Positions 25,208 to 33,411 of a DNA stretch of 64,000 nt are shown here, in pieces. Made by a program: the position numbers and the translations under genes. Source of the stretch: an uncultured Acetobacteraceae bacterium (GTDB taxonomy: Bacteria; Pseudomonadota; Alphaproteobacteria; Acetobacterales; Acetobacteraceae). The notes beneath the pieces were generated by a model. That model was given only the letters and a program-made list of their open reading frames with translations, had not been told where the DNA came from and made no database searches. The DNA is taken from NCBI GenBank assembly GCA_937873205.1, contig CALMVO010000122.1, positions 1-64,000 of the forward strand, in the 5' to 3' direction. Each line of letters opens with the position of its first letter. Position 1 is the stretch's first letter.

Positions 25208-26704
25208 ATGACCATCGCCCGCATCCAGAGCTTCGCCTTCTCCGGCATCGACGCCGTGCCGATCGAGATCCAGGTGCAGATCTCCGGAGGATTGCCGGCC
25301 TTTCTCATCGTCGGCCTGGCTGACAAGGCGGTGGGCGAGGCGCGGGAGCGGGTGCGGGCGGCGCTGACCGCCATGGGCTTGGCGCTGCCGCCCAAGCGCG
25401 TGCTGATCAACCTGGCCCCGGCCGACCTGCAGAAGGAGGGCAGCCATTTCGACCTCGGCATCGCACTCGCCGTGCTGGCGGCGATGGACGTGCTGCCGCG
25501 CGACGAGCTCGCCGGCTACGCGGCCATCGGCGAGCTGTCGCTCGACGGCGGCGTCAACCCGGTGACCGGCGTGCTGCCGGCGGCGCTGGGCGCCTCGGCA
25601 CGCGGGGTCGGCCTGATCTGCGCCCAGAGCCAGGGCGGCGAGGCGGCCTGGGCCGGCCGGATCGAGGTGCTGGCGACGCCGGACCTGCTGTCGCTCGTCA
25701 ACCATTTCCGCGGCGTCCAGGTGCTGAGCCCGCCGTGCCCGCCCGGTGTGGCGGAGGCGGCCCGGGTTTCCGACCTCGCCGACGTCAAGGGCATGGAGAC
25801 GGCCAAGCGGGCGCTGGAGATCGCCGCAGCCGGCGGTCACAGCATGATGCTGATCGGGCCGCCGGGTGCCGGCAAGTCGATGCTGGCCGCCCGCCTGCCG
25901 GGATTGCTGCCCGACCTGTCGGCGGCCGAGGCGCTGGAGGTCAGCACCATCCACAGCATCGCCGGGCTGCTGGCAGACGGGAAGATGGTGAAGCGGCCGC
26001 CGTTTCGCGAGCCGCACCATTCGGCCAGCCAGGCCGCCATCGTCGGCGGCGGTCCGCGTGCCAAGCCGGGCGAGGTCAGTCTGGCGCATCGCGGCGTGCT
26101 GTTCCTGGACGAGATGCCCGAACTGCCGCGGCAATCCCTGGAGGCGCTGCGGGCGCCGATCGAGACCGGCCGCACCACCGTCGCCCGCGCCGCCGGCCAT
26201 TACACCTATCCGGCCCGCTTCCAGCTGGTCGCCGCGATGAACCCGTGCCGCTGCGGCCACCTCGGCGACCCCGGCCGCGAGTGCCGCCGGGCACCCCGCT
26301 GCGGCGAGGAGTACATGGCCAAGATCAGCGGGCCGATGCTCGACCGCATCGACCTCACCGTCGAGGTGCGTCCGGTCGCCGCGACCGAGATCGCCCGCGC
26401 CCCGGCCGGAGAGACGACGTGCGACGTCGCCGCCCGCGTCGCCTGCTCACGCGCCCGGCAGCACCGCCGCCAGGACGGGCTGTGCAATGCCGAGACCAGC
26501 CCCGAGCACTTCCCGATGAGCGAGGCGGCGCGCAGCCTGAGCGAGCAGGCGGCCGAGCGGCTGCAGCTCTCGGCCCGTGGCTTCACGCGGCTGCTCCGCG
26601 TCTCGCGCACGATCGCGGACCTCGAGGATGTCGAAGAGGTTCAGCGTCCGCACGTCGCCGAAGCACTGGGCTACCGCCGTCGGACTCCCGCCCAGGTTGG
26701 ATGA
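25208..26704 (+). CDS. YifB/ComM family Mg-chelatase-like AAA+ ATPase
   Basis: A 498-aa ATPase. It has an N-terminal Lon-protease-like domain (SGIDAVPIEIQVQISGGLPA), a Mg-chelatase AAA+ core with Walker A GPPGAGKSMLA, FREPHHSASQAAIVGGG, Walker B VLFLDEMPEL, and a C-terminal cysteine-containing domain (MNPCRCGHLGDPGRECRR). ComM of this family is a hexameric helicase that extends branch migration during natural transformation. The call is firm at family level; competence in this organism is not shown. Confidence 0.92.
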   Translation: MTIARIQSFAFSGIDAVPIEIQVQISGGLPAFLIVGLADKAVGEARERVRAALTAMGLALPPKRVLINLAPADLQKEGSHFDLGIALAVLAAMDVLPRDELAGYAAIGELSLDGGVNPVTGVLPAALGASARGVGLICAQSQGGEAAWAGRIEVLATPDLLSLVNHFRGVQVLSPPCPPGVAEAARVSDLADVKGMETAKRALEIAAAGGHSMMLIGPPGAGKSMLAARLPGLLPDLSAAEALEVSTIHSIAGLLADGKMVKRPPFREPHHSASQAAIVGGGPRAKPGEVSLAHRGVLFLDEMPELPRQSLEALRAPIETGRTTVARAAGHYTYPARFQLVAAMNPCRCGHLGDPGRECRRAPRCGEEYMAKISGPMLDRIDLTVEVRPVAATEIARAPAGETTCDVAARVACSRARQHRRQDGLCNAETSPEHFPMSEAARSLSEQAAERLQLSARGFTRLLRVSRTIADLEDVEEVQRPHVAEALGYRRRTPAQVG

Positions 26705-26763
26705 CAATACGTTGATCCGGCGCGCCATGCGGAACAAATCGGGCACATGATCGTTCCGGTCGC

Positions 26764-27012
26764 ATGAGCACAAACCCGAAGACCACCCCGAAGTCAGACC
26801 AGGCCGCCACGCAAGAGCCGCCGTCGAACACCGTCAAGGATCCCGCGAACTGGACCACCGGTGAGGAGACCATGACCGGCGCGCAGGCCTCCTACCTGAA
26901 GACCCTGTCGGAGGAGGCCGGTGAGCCGTTTGACGACACCCTTACCAAGGCGGAGGCGTCGAAGCGGATCGACGCCCTGCAGAGCGCCACCGGCCGCGGC
27001 AAGAACCATTAG
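26764..27012 (+). CDS. DUF3072 domain-containing small protein
   Basis: An 82-aa hydrophilic protein. The family core is MTGAQASYLKTLSEEAGEPF followed by LTKAEASKRIDALQ, with a low-complexity N-terminus rich in Thr, Pro and Lys. This core is typical of DUF3072 proteins, which are small and of unknown function. There is no signal or membrane segment. It stands alone between the YifB gene and the convergent metC. Confidence 0.8.
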   Translation: MSTNPKTTPKSDQAATQEPPSNTVKDPANWTTGEETMTGAQASYLKTLSEEAGEPFDDTLTKAEASKRIDALQSATGRGKNH

Positions 27013-27043
27013 TCGCAGACGCTGGACCGCGTCGGCATCCCGT

Positions 27044-28258
27044 TCATGCCGACGCGGCCCGAAGCACCGCCAAACCACCGTCCAGATCCGCGATCAGATC
27101 CTCCGGGCTTTCGAGCCCGACGTGCAGCCGTAGCGCTGGCCCACCATCGCCGATATCGGGTTGCCGCCGCGAGGCGGCGCGACTGATGATCCCCGTGGTT
27201 GGCAGGGCCAGGCTCTCGTAGCCTCCCCAGGAGGCGCCGAGGCTGAAGACGGCGAGGGCCGCCACCATATCCTCGACCGCCGATGCGCTGAATTTCGGCT
27301 TGAACTCGACGCCGAACAGGCTGCTCGCCCCGTTGAAGTCGCGGGCCCAGAAGGCGTGGCCCGGGCTTCCCGGCAGTGCGGGGTGCAGCACCCGCGCCAC
27401 CTCCGCGCGCTCCTGCAGCCAGCGCGCGACAACCAGGGCGGATCGTGACTGCCGTTCTAGCCTCACCCCCATGGTGCGCAGCCCGCGGAGCGTCAGCCAG
27501 CACTCATCCGGACTGGCATATTGGCCGATCTGCACCGCGGCGTCCCGCACCACCACCCAGTCCGCCTGATCGACGACGGTGATCGCGCCCACCACGGAGT
27601 CGGCGTGGCCAGAAGGGTACTTGGTCAGCGCCTGGATCGAGACGTCGACGCCGTGCTCGAACGGCTGAAACACGTGGATCCCCCACGTGTTGTCCAGCAT
27701 CAGCTTGGCGCCGTGCTCGTGCGCCACCTGGGCCAGCATCCGGACGTCCTGCACCTCGAAGCTGTGGCTGCCGGGGCTTTCGGCGAACAGCACCTGCGTG
27801 GTCGGCCGCATCAGCGCCCGCAGATCGGACCTCTCGATCAGCGGATCGTAGTACGTGGTCTCCACGCCGAGCCGACGCAGCAGGGTGTCGCAGAACCGCC
27901 GCGTTGGACCGTAGACGCTGTCCGGCATCAGGCAGTGGCCGCCGGCACCCAGGAACGCCAGCAGGGGCGTCGTGCAGGCCGCGAGACCCGACGACACCAC
28001 CTGGGTGTGCCGGCCGCCCTCGATCGCGGCGATCGCCTCCTCGAGCAGCGACTGCGTCGGGCCACCCATCGCGCCGTAGATGAGCGCGTGCTCGTAGCGC
28101 TGCGCCGAACGCGCTCGCATCGCATCCATGTTCTCGTACAATACGGTGGAGCCGCGGGCGACCGGTGGGTTCACGAAGCCAGGCTCGGCGTCGGCCGGCC
28201 GGCCGAGCCGGACCAGCTTGGCGCTGAGGCCCGACCACCCCCGATCCTCCGGCATCAT
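27044..28258 (-). CDS. metC: Cystathionine beta-lyase-type PLP enzyme
   Basis: A 404-aa Cys/Met-metabolism PLP enzyme. The PLP lysine lies in SIQALTKYPSGH, and the cofactor-binding region includes LMLDNTWGIHVFQPFEHGVD and YGAMGGPT. Sequence features such as ENMDAMRARS and GASWGGYESL fit bacterial cystathionine beta-lyases, which release homocysteine. The ATG at 28258 overlaps the sulfurtransferase stop, so the two are co-translated. Alternative beta-eliminating lyase activity is possible. Confidence 0.88.
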   Translation of the reverse strand: MMPEDRGWSGLSAKLVRLGRPADAEPGFVNPPVARGSTVLYENMDAMRARSAQRYEHALIYGAMGGPTQSLLEEAIAAIEGGRHTQVVSSGLAACTTPLLAFLGAGGHCLMPDSVYGPTRRFCDTLLRRLGVETTYYDPLIERSDLRALMRPTTQVLFAESPGSHSFEVQDVRMLAQVAHEHGAKLMLDNTWGIHVFQPFEHGVDVSIQALTKYPSGHADSVVGAITVVDQADWVVVRDAAVQIGQYASPDECWLTLRGLRTMGVRLERQSRSALVVARWLQERAEVARVLHPALPGSPGHAFWARDFNGASSLFGVEFKPKFSASAVEDMVAALAVFSLGASWGGYESLALPTTGIISRAASRRQPDIGDGGPALRLHVGLESPEDLIADLDGGLAVLRAASA

Positions 28259-29142
28259 GGGCTCGTCCTCCGGGCCGGTCCCTCGGCGCGCGGCTGTCCG
28301 GACTGCGCCCATTCGGTCCAGGACCCGTCATAGAGCAGGCCCGGACCGTCGCCGCAGATCGCCAGGCCCAGCGACAGCACCGAAGCGGTCAGGCCGGAGC
28401 CGCAGCTGGTCACCACCCGGTCGCCGGACGCCACCCCCGCCTCGGCGAAGCGCGCGCGCAGCTCGTCCGTCGGCCGGAAGCGGACGCCGTCCACCAGCAG
28501 CTCCCCGAACGGCAGGTTCACGGCCCCTGGGATATGACCGCCGGGCAGCCCGGCCCGCGGCTCCGGCACGATCGCCTCGAAGCGGCCGCGGCTGCGCGCG
28601 TCGAGCAGCCGAGCGCGGCCCGACCCATCGGCTCCCGCCACGGCGGCGGCGGACAGGGCGGCCACGTCACCGAGCCCGGCCAGCCGCGCAAGCCGCGGCA
28701 TCGCCACGAAACGCGCCGCTGCGGGCGCCGCCGGCGGACCGGCTTCCAGCGCCCGACCCTCGGCGCGCCAGACCGGCAGGCCGCCATCGAGCACCCGCAC
28801 CCGGTCGTGCCCGAACAGCCCGAGCAGCCACCAGCCGCGCGCGGCCGAGGCCACGCCGGTCTGGTCGTAGAACACCACGTCGCTGTCGTTGCCGACGCCC
28901 AACGCCCCGATCAGCCGCGCGAACCGTCCCTGACTTGGCACCATGTGCGGCAGCGAGCTGTCCGGATCAGAAAATACGTCGATGTCGAACCTTTGGGCGC
29001 CCGGGACGTGGCCGTCGCGAAACACCAGGTCCGGATCGAACGTCTCGCCCGGCAGCGTCGTGGTCGCGTCCAGCACCACCAGGCTGGCCGGCGACCGATC
29101 AAGCAGTCGAGCCAGCTCGACGGTCGAGATGAGCGGGCTCAT
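28255..29142 (-). CDS. sseA: 3-mercaptopyruvate/thiosulfate sulfurtransferase
   Basis: A 295-aa tandem-rhodanese enzyme. The N-terminal inactive rhodanese includes VFRDGHVPGAQRFDIDVFSD, and the C-terminal active domain has the persulfide loop CGSGLTAS. The CGSG(L/V)T loop is typical of mercaptopyruvate sulfurtransferases. ATG 29142 is preferred over GTG 29148, with GGGGAG just upstream. It pairs with metC in what looks like a sulfur amino-acid unit, with an XRE regulator behind it. Confidence 0.9.
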   Translation of the reverse strand: MSPLISTVELARLLDRSPASLVVLDATTTLPGETFDPDLVFRDGHVPGAQRFDIDVFSDPDSSLPHMVPSQGRFARLIGALGVGNDSDVVFYDQTGVASAARGWWLLGLFGHDRVRVLDGGLPVWRAEGRALEAGPPAAPAAARFVAMPRLARLAGLGDVAALSAAAVAGADGSGRARLLDARSRGRFEAIVPEPRAGLPGGHIPGAVNLPFGELLVDGVRFRPTDELRARFAEAGVASGDRVVTSCGSGLTASVLSLGLAICGDGPGLLYDGSWTEWAQSGQPRAEGPARRTSP

Positions 29143-29192
29143 CAGCACTCCCCGGAGCCAGCATGCGGGCTGGCTCCAGGGGCAAGTCTAGA

Positions 29193-30074
29193 TCACTGGA
29201 TGCGGTAGGCCGCAAGCAGCGACCGCACCCGGCGCGCAGCCTCGGCGCCCTTGATCGAGTCCCGCCACATGCCCTCCGCCACGCGCTGGTGCGTCGAGAC
29301 CGCTTCCGGCGCGCCAGTGACGAGCGCCACGCCGGTCGACGGGCTGCAGCCGGCATCGCTGCGGAATGGGTTGATTGCCAGCGTCGCGCGCTCGCGCTGG
29401 CGCAGCAGCAGGCAGTTGGTCGTGGGCTCGTTGCCGGGCAGCAGGCTGAATTGCAGCCCCATCGGCTCCGTCTCGAACAGGGTGGCGATCGCCTCGACCT
29501 CGATCGCCGCCACCTCGCGGGAGCGCCGGCGCAGGCTGTCGCTGATGGCAAGCCCGCCGCACATGCCCTCGCTCAGCAGGTGCTGCAGCGCCTGTTCGGA
29601 CAGGATGGCGATGATGCCCGGCCGCCGTGACTGATAGACCCGCTTGCGCGTGGACAGGATGCCCAGCATCTGCTCGGCCATCGCACGCGCGGTGGCGGCG
29701 TCGTCGCCGGCCTCGTCGGCGACCTCGAACAGGGCCTGCGTCAGCACGGCGTCGTAGGCGTCCGACGTCGTGAGGTAGCAGAGTGCCGCCCCCAGCTGCA
29801 GGATCTGGTCGGCGCCCTCCTCGATCTGGCGCAGCCGCTCGAAGAAGCCGACGGTGCGGCTGTAGTACTCGACGCCGATGCCGAGCAGCGAGAGCGGCGA
29901 GATCTTGAGCAGCTCCGCCAGCCTCTGGACGGTGTCCAGCTTGATGACCTCGCCCTTCTCGTAACGGTAGAGTGCCGCTCGGGACACGCCGAGGCGGGCC
30001 GCGATCTCCTCGGCACGCATCCCGGACTCCAGACGGTAGGCACGCAGCTGCTGACCTATTTCACTGAGACGCAT
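29193..30074 (-). CDS. XRE-family transcriptional regulator with C-terminal sensor domain
   Basis: A 293-aa regulator. The N-terminal XRE helix-turn-helix spans about residues 5-58 (IAARLGVSRAALYRYEKGEV). The rest is a helical domain with no motif I recognise, ending in a region that looks ligand-binding (VTGAPEAVSTHQRVAEGMW). The ATG at 30074 begins MRLSEIGQQLRAYR. It lies 50 nt upstream of sseA-metC on the same strand, so it may regulate that unit. Two dyad symmetries lie within 55 nt upstream of its start. Confidence 0.82.
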   Translation of the reverse strand: MRLSEIGQQLRAYRLESGMRAEEIAARLGVSRAALYRYEKGEVIKLDTVQRLAELLKISPLSLLGIGVEYYSRTVGFFERLRQIEEGADQILQLGAALCYLTTSDAYDAVLTQALFEVADEAGDDAATARAMAEQMLGILSTRKRVYQSRRPGIIAILSEQALQHLLSEGMCGGLAISDSLRRRSREVAAIEVEAIATLFETEPMGLQFSLLPGNEPTTNCLLLRQRERATLAINPFRSDAGCSPSTGVALVTGAPEAVSTHQRVAEGMWRDSIKGAEAARRVRSLLAAYRIQ

Positions 30075-30376
30075 GACGATCCTGCCTGACACGGCGTGTC
30101 TCGTTAATCACCCGACCGGATTAACATAAATCTAACGATATGCTGTCCCCATCGCCTTGGCCATGACGAAGTGATCATTCGGCGATACGATTTCGATCTG
30201 ACGTTGCAAGGGTCACACATCGAGAGCCGTGCCGGCAATCGAGTCGCCTGTCGGATCGTGCGGACACGATCTTGATAATGATTTATGCCGCCTTCATGGA
30301 ATAAGGCATCGGATCGCACGGCTTTGCGCCCCGCCCCGGCCGTGACAGGCTGGTACGGACGAACGGGCGGGTATCG
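30075..30376. other. Intergenic region between XRE gene and AI-2E family gene
   Basis: A 302-bp divergent intergenic region, visibly more A+T-rich than its surroundings in 30100-30180 and 30270-30310. It must hold the promoters of both flanking genes. Two dyads near the XRE end are listed separately. I see no small ORF or RNA in the remainder. Confidence 0.6.
30088..30125 (-). promoter_or_regulatory. Paired dyad symmetries upstream of the XRE gene
   Basis: GACAC-GGC-GTGTC at 30088-30100 and GTTAATC-N9-GATTAAC at 30103-30125 are two inverted repeats with perfect arms, 14-51 nt upstream of the XRE start. Their position suits autoregulatory operators. The assignment is by position and symmetry only. 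Confidence 0.45.
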
Positions 30377-31498
30377 GTGACGGTGACTGAGCGCATCATG
30401 ATGGGGCTGCTGATCGGCGGCGTCGCCGCCGGCTGCTTCGTGGTGCTCTACCCGTTCTTCTCGGCGATCCTGTGGGCGGCAATCCTCGTCTTCACGACCT
30501 GGCCGGTCTATGTCCGGCTGCGCGCTCGTATCGGGCGCTTCCCGGCCGCCTTCCTGATGATGCTGATGACGGCGCTGCTGGTGGTGCTGCCGATCGGCCT
30601 GGTCGGCTCGGCCGGGGTCGCCGACGCGCCCGGCATGTTGCGCGCGGCGATGAGCCTGGCCGCCCTCGGCCTGCCGCAGCCGCCGCACTGGGTCGCCCAC
30701 GTGCCGCTCGTGGGTCATCAGCTCGCCGAGACCCTGCAGCGCTGGTCGGCCGACCTCAGCCAGGTCGGCGCCACCGTGCAGCCTTATATCGGCACCATCG
30801 TCGCCCGCCTGCTCGGCCTGCTGGTGCAGATCGCGCAGGGGCTGCTGCAGCTGGTGCTGGCGCTGTTCATCGGCTTCTTCTTCTGGATCAGCGGCGACGC
30901 GCTCGGCAGCACGCTCACCGCAATCATCCGCCGCATCGCCGGCTCCTATGCCGACCGGCTGCTCGCCGTCGCCGGCAACACCGTGCGCGGCACCGTCTAC
31001 GGCATCCTCGGCACGGCCATCGTCCAGGGCATCCTCACCGCCGTGGGTTTTACCGTGGCCGGGGTGCCGAGCCCGGTGCTGTTCGGCGGCATCGCCGCCT
31101 TCGTCGCCGTGCTGCCGATCGGGGCGCCGCTGGTCTGGGTGCCGGCGGCACTCTGGCTGGCGCTCACGCACCATCTCGGCCGCGGCATCTTCCTCGGCCT
31201 CTATGGCGTGCTGGCGATCTCCGGCGCCGACCATGTGATCCGGCCGATGTTCATCGCCCGCGGCGCGCAGCTGCCCTACCTGCTGACCGTGCTGGGCGTG
31301 CTGGGAGGCGTGCTCAGCTTCGGCGGGCTGGGCATCTTCCTAGGCCCGGTCCTGCTCGGCGTCGGCTATACGCTCGCCGTCGAGTTCGCCGCCGTGCCGC
31401 ACCTGCCGCCGGCGGCCCTACCGGCCATGCGACGACCGCCGCCCGCGCGCCCAGCCGCGGCGACGCTGTCGGAACGATCTGGTCCGGCCGGCGATTGA
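30377..31498 (+). CDS. AI-2E family transporter
   Basis: A 373-aa polytopic membrane protein of the AI-2E/PerM/YdiK family. About seven or eight hydrophobic segments are visible, with the family's conserved C-terminal block LYGVLAISGADHVIRPMFIA followed by LGVLGGVLSFGGLGIFLGPV. Family members export small molecules or act as Na+/H+ antiporters; only some move AI-2. The start used is GTG 30377. The C-terminus is a Pro/Ala-rich tail. Confidence 0.88.
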   Translation: MTVTERIMMGLLIGGVAAGCFVVLYPFFSAILWAAILVFTTWPVYVRLRARIGRFPAAFLMMLMTALLVVLPIGLVGSAGVADAPGMLRAAMSLAALGLPQPPHWVAHVPLVGHQLAETLQRWSADLSQVGATVQPYIGTIVARLLGLLVQIAQGLLQLVLALFIGFFFWISGDALGSTLTAIIRRIAGSYADRLLAVAGNTVRGTVYGILGTAIVQGILTAVGFTVAGVPSPVLFGGIAAFVAVLPIGAPLVWVPAALWLALTHHLGRGIFLGLYGVLAISGADHVIRPMFIARGAQLPYLLTVLGVLGGVLSFGGLGIFLGPVLLGVGYTLAVEFAAVPHLPPAALPAMRRPPPARPAAATLSERSGPAGD

Positions 31499-31504
31499 GC
31501 TGCG

Positions 31505-32236
31505 ATGCACCAGAGCGCCGTCGCCCCAGCCCAGCCCGCCGCGCGCGACGGGACGGGGACGCACGACACGGTGCCCCGCGACACCGTGCCCCGCGACACC
31601 GTGCCCCGCGACACCGTGCCCCGCGACACCGTGCCCCGCGACACCGTGATCGTGAGCTGGAACCTGCTCCGCACCGTCGGCGCCTCGATCGAGGACGTGA
31701 TCCGGCTGATCGAGACGGAGCGGCCCGACCTGTTGCTGATGCAGGAGGCCACGCGCGAGATCGACCGGCTCGAGCCCCGTGTCGGCGGCCATTACGCCCG
31801 CTCGCCGCTGCCCGGCCGCATCCACGGCGTCGCCTGCTGGAGCCCGACGCCGTTCCGTACCCTGCCGTCGGTGCATCCGCTGCAGCCCGGCACCCTGATC
31901 CGGCGCGTCTGCCAGGTGATCGACCTTGACGGCTTCTCGGTGGCCAACGTCCATCTGTCGCACGGCCAGGTGCTGAACCGACGCCAGCTGCGCCTGATCG
32001 CCACCTTCCTGCCCGCCCGCGGTGCGGTGCTCGGCGACTTCAACCTGGTCGGGCCGGCGCTGCTGCCGGGCTTCCGCGACATCGGTCCGCGCGGCCCGAC
32101 CCACCGCATGGCCGACATGCTGCCGATCCGCCTCGATCGCTGCCTGGCCCGGGGCCTCGACTGCATCGAATCCCGGATCCTGCCGCACCGCCCGTCCGAC
32201 CACCATCCGATCCGGGTGGTGCTGCGACGGCCTTGA
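31505..32236 (+). CDS. Endonuclease/exonuclease/phosphatase family protein with DTVPR repeat
   Basis: The EEP fold is recognisable: IVSWNLLR at the start of the domain, LLLMQEA, NVHLSHG, and the catalytic GDFN with late SDHHPI. Members hydrolyse nucleic acids or phosphodiesters. At 243 aa it is compact. The first 48 residues contain five perfect DTVPR units and are not part of the fold. Each unit carries an in-frame GTG, so the true start could be any of these GTGs, including 31646. It starts 6 nt after the AI-2E family gene. Confidence 0.75.
   Translation: MHQSAVAPAQPAARDGTGTHDTVPRDTVPRDTVPRDTVPRDTVPRDTVIVSWNLLRTVGASIEDVIRLIETERPDLLLMQEATREIDRLEPRVGGHYARSPLPGRIHGVACWSPTPFRTLPSVHPLQPGTLIRRVCQVIDLDGFSVANVHLSHGQVLNRRQLRLIATFLPARGAVLGDFNLVGPALLPGFRDIGPRGPTHRMADMLPIRLDRCLARGLDCIESRILPHRPSDHHPIRVVLRRP
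31565..31648 (+). repeat. 15-bp in-frame tandem repeat
   Basis: Five full units of GACACCGTGCCCCGC (the first with one mismatch, ACG for ACC) plus a partial sixth unit GACACCGTG. The unit length is a multiple of three, so copy-number change preserves the reading frame (DTVPR). No spacers are present, so this is not a CRISPR. Confidence 0.95.
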
Positions 32237-32338
32237 GGTGCCGCGCCGTGGCCCCGGAGCCCGGTTGACTATCTTGTCTGGCCGGCAAGGCCTCTACCCG
32301 TCGAGCGCACGCGCACGTCCGTGCCGCAGGACGGGCTG

Positions 32339-33298
32339 ATGGACTACTTCGCCGCCCTTCGCGCCTTCGTCCGCACCGCCGATCTCGGCACGTTCTCCGG
32401 TGCCGCGGCGGAACTGGGCGTCAAGGTCTCGACCGTCTCGCGCTCGATCGGCGCGCTGGAGACCGATCTCGGCGCGGCCCTGTTCAACCGCTCCACCCGA
32501 GGGCTGCACCTGACCGAGATCGGCACGTCGCTCCACGAGCGCGCGGGCCGGCTTCTCGCTGATCTGGACGATGCCCGCGACGTGGCCCGCTCGCTGAACC
32601 GGCACCCCAACGGCCTGCTGCGCCTCAACGCGCCCACCGCGTTCGGCCGCCGCCATATCATGCCCCACCTCCCCGCGTTCCTGACCGCCTTTCCGGAGAT
32701 CCGCATCGAGGTCGTCCTCGCCGATGCCCATGTCGACCTGATTGAGAGCGGCACGGACGTCGCGGTTCGGATCGGCGCCTTGCCGGACTCGGCCCTGATC
32801 GCGAGGTCGCTGGCGCCGCAACGCCGGGTGCTTGTGGCCGAGCCGGGCTGGCTGGCCCGCCACGGCGCGCCGGCCGGTCCAGACGGCCTCGATCGCCTCG
32901 ACTGCCTGTCGCCGTCGGCGCATCCGGTGCGGACCTGGCACTGCAGGCGATCAGACGGCGCCGGCGAGCCGGCGTCGCTGCGGTTAAGCGGACGGGTCAG
33001 CGTCAACGACCTGGAGGCTCTGCGCGGGGCCGCGCTGGACGGGCTAGGCGTGGCGCTGCTGCCGACGTGGCTGGTGGCCGAGGAGCTGCGGGACGGCCGG
33101 CTGGCGACGGTCCTGCCCGACTGGAACTGGACCGTCGCCGCCGGTCCGGAGCCCGCGATCCGGGGCGTCTATCCGCCGAAGAAGATCGTGGCGCCCAAGG
33201 TGCGCGCCTTCCTCGACTTCCTCGCACGGCGGATCGGCTCGCCACCGTATTGGGACGCCGCCGATCTGGCGCATGCCGTGTCGCCTTCGGTCGGCTGA
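32339..33298 (+). CDS. LysR-family transcriptional regulator
   Basis: A 319-aa LysR regulator. The N-terminal helix-turn-helix is FSGAAAELGVKVSTVSRSIG, followed by the linker helix and a periplasmic-binding-like effector domain (LNAPTAFGRRHIMPHLPAFL). It resembles the subgroup in which such regulators control neighbouring redox or degradation genes. The ATG at 32339 has AGGACGG upstream; GTG 32321 is an alternative. The bicupin gene begins 113 bp downstream in the same direction and is a plausible target. Confidence 0.88.
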   Translation: MDYFAALRAFVRTADLGTFSGAAAELGVKVSTVSRSIGALETDLGAALFNRSTRGLHLTEIGTSLHERAGRLLADLDDARDVARSLNRHPNGLLRLNAPTAFGRRHIMPHLPAFLTAFPEIRIEVVLADAHVDLIESGTDVAVRIGALPDSALIARSLAPQRRVLVAEPGWLARHGAPAGPDGLDRLDCLSPSAHPVRTWHCRRSDGAGEPASLRLSGRVSVNDLEALRGAALDGLGVALLPTWLVAEELRDGRLATVLPDWNWTVAAGPEPAIRGVYPPKKIVAPKVRAFLDFLARRIGSPPYWDAADLAHAVSPSVG

Positions 33299-33411
33299 CA
33301 TGCCGCCCGACGCAAAGATCCTTTGCCGGACCGGTGCTTATCGCGGGTCGTCTCGCAGGACCAAGTGACCGGACGCGGCGCACCGATGCGCCGCTTCAGG
33401 AGGATCTCGCG

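Noticed and set aside
30104-31234. 376-aa minus-strand ORF
   Set aside because: Shadow of the AI-2E family transporter; its sequence is Arg/Gln/His-rich with no membrane segments or motifs.
31565-31648. Possible CRISPR array
   Set aside because: The units are contiguous 15-mers with no spacers, in frame with a coding sequence. No cas genes are nearby.
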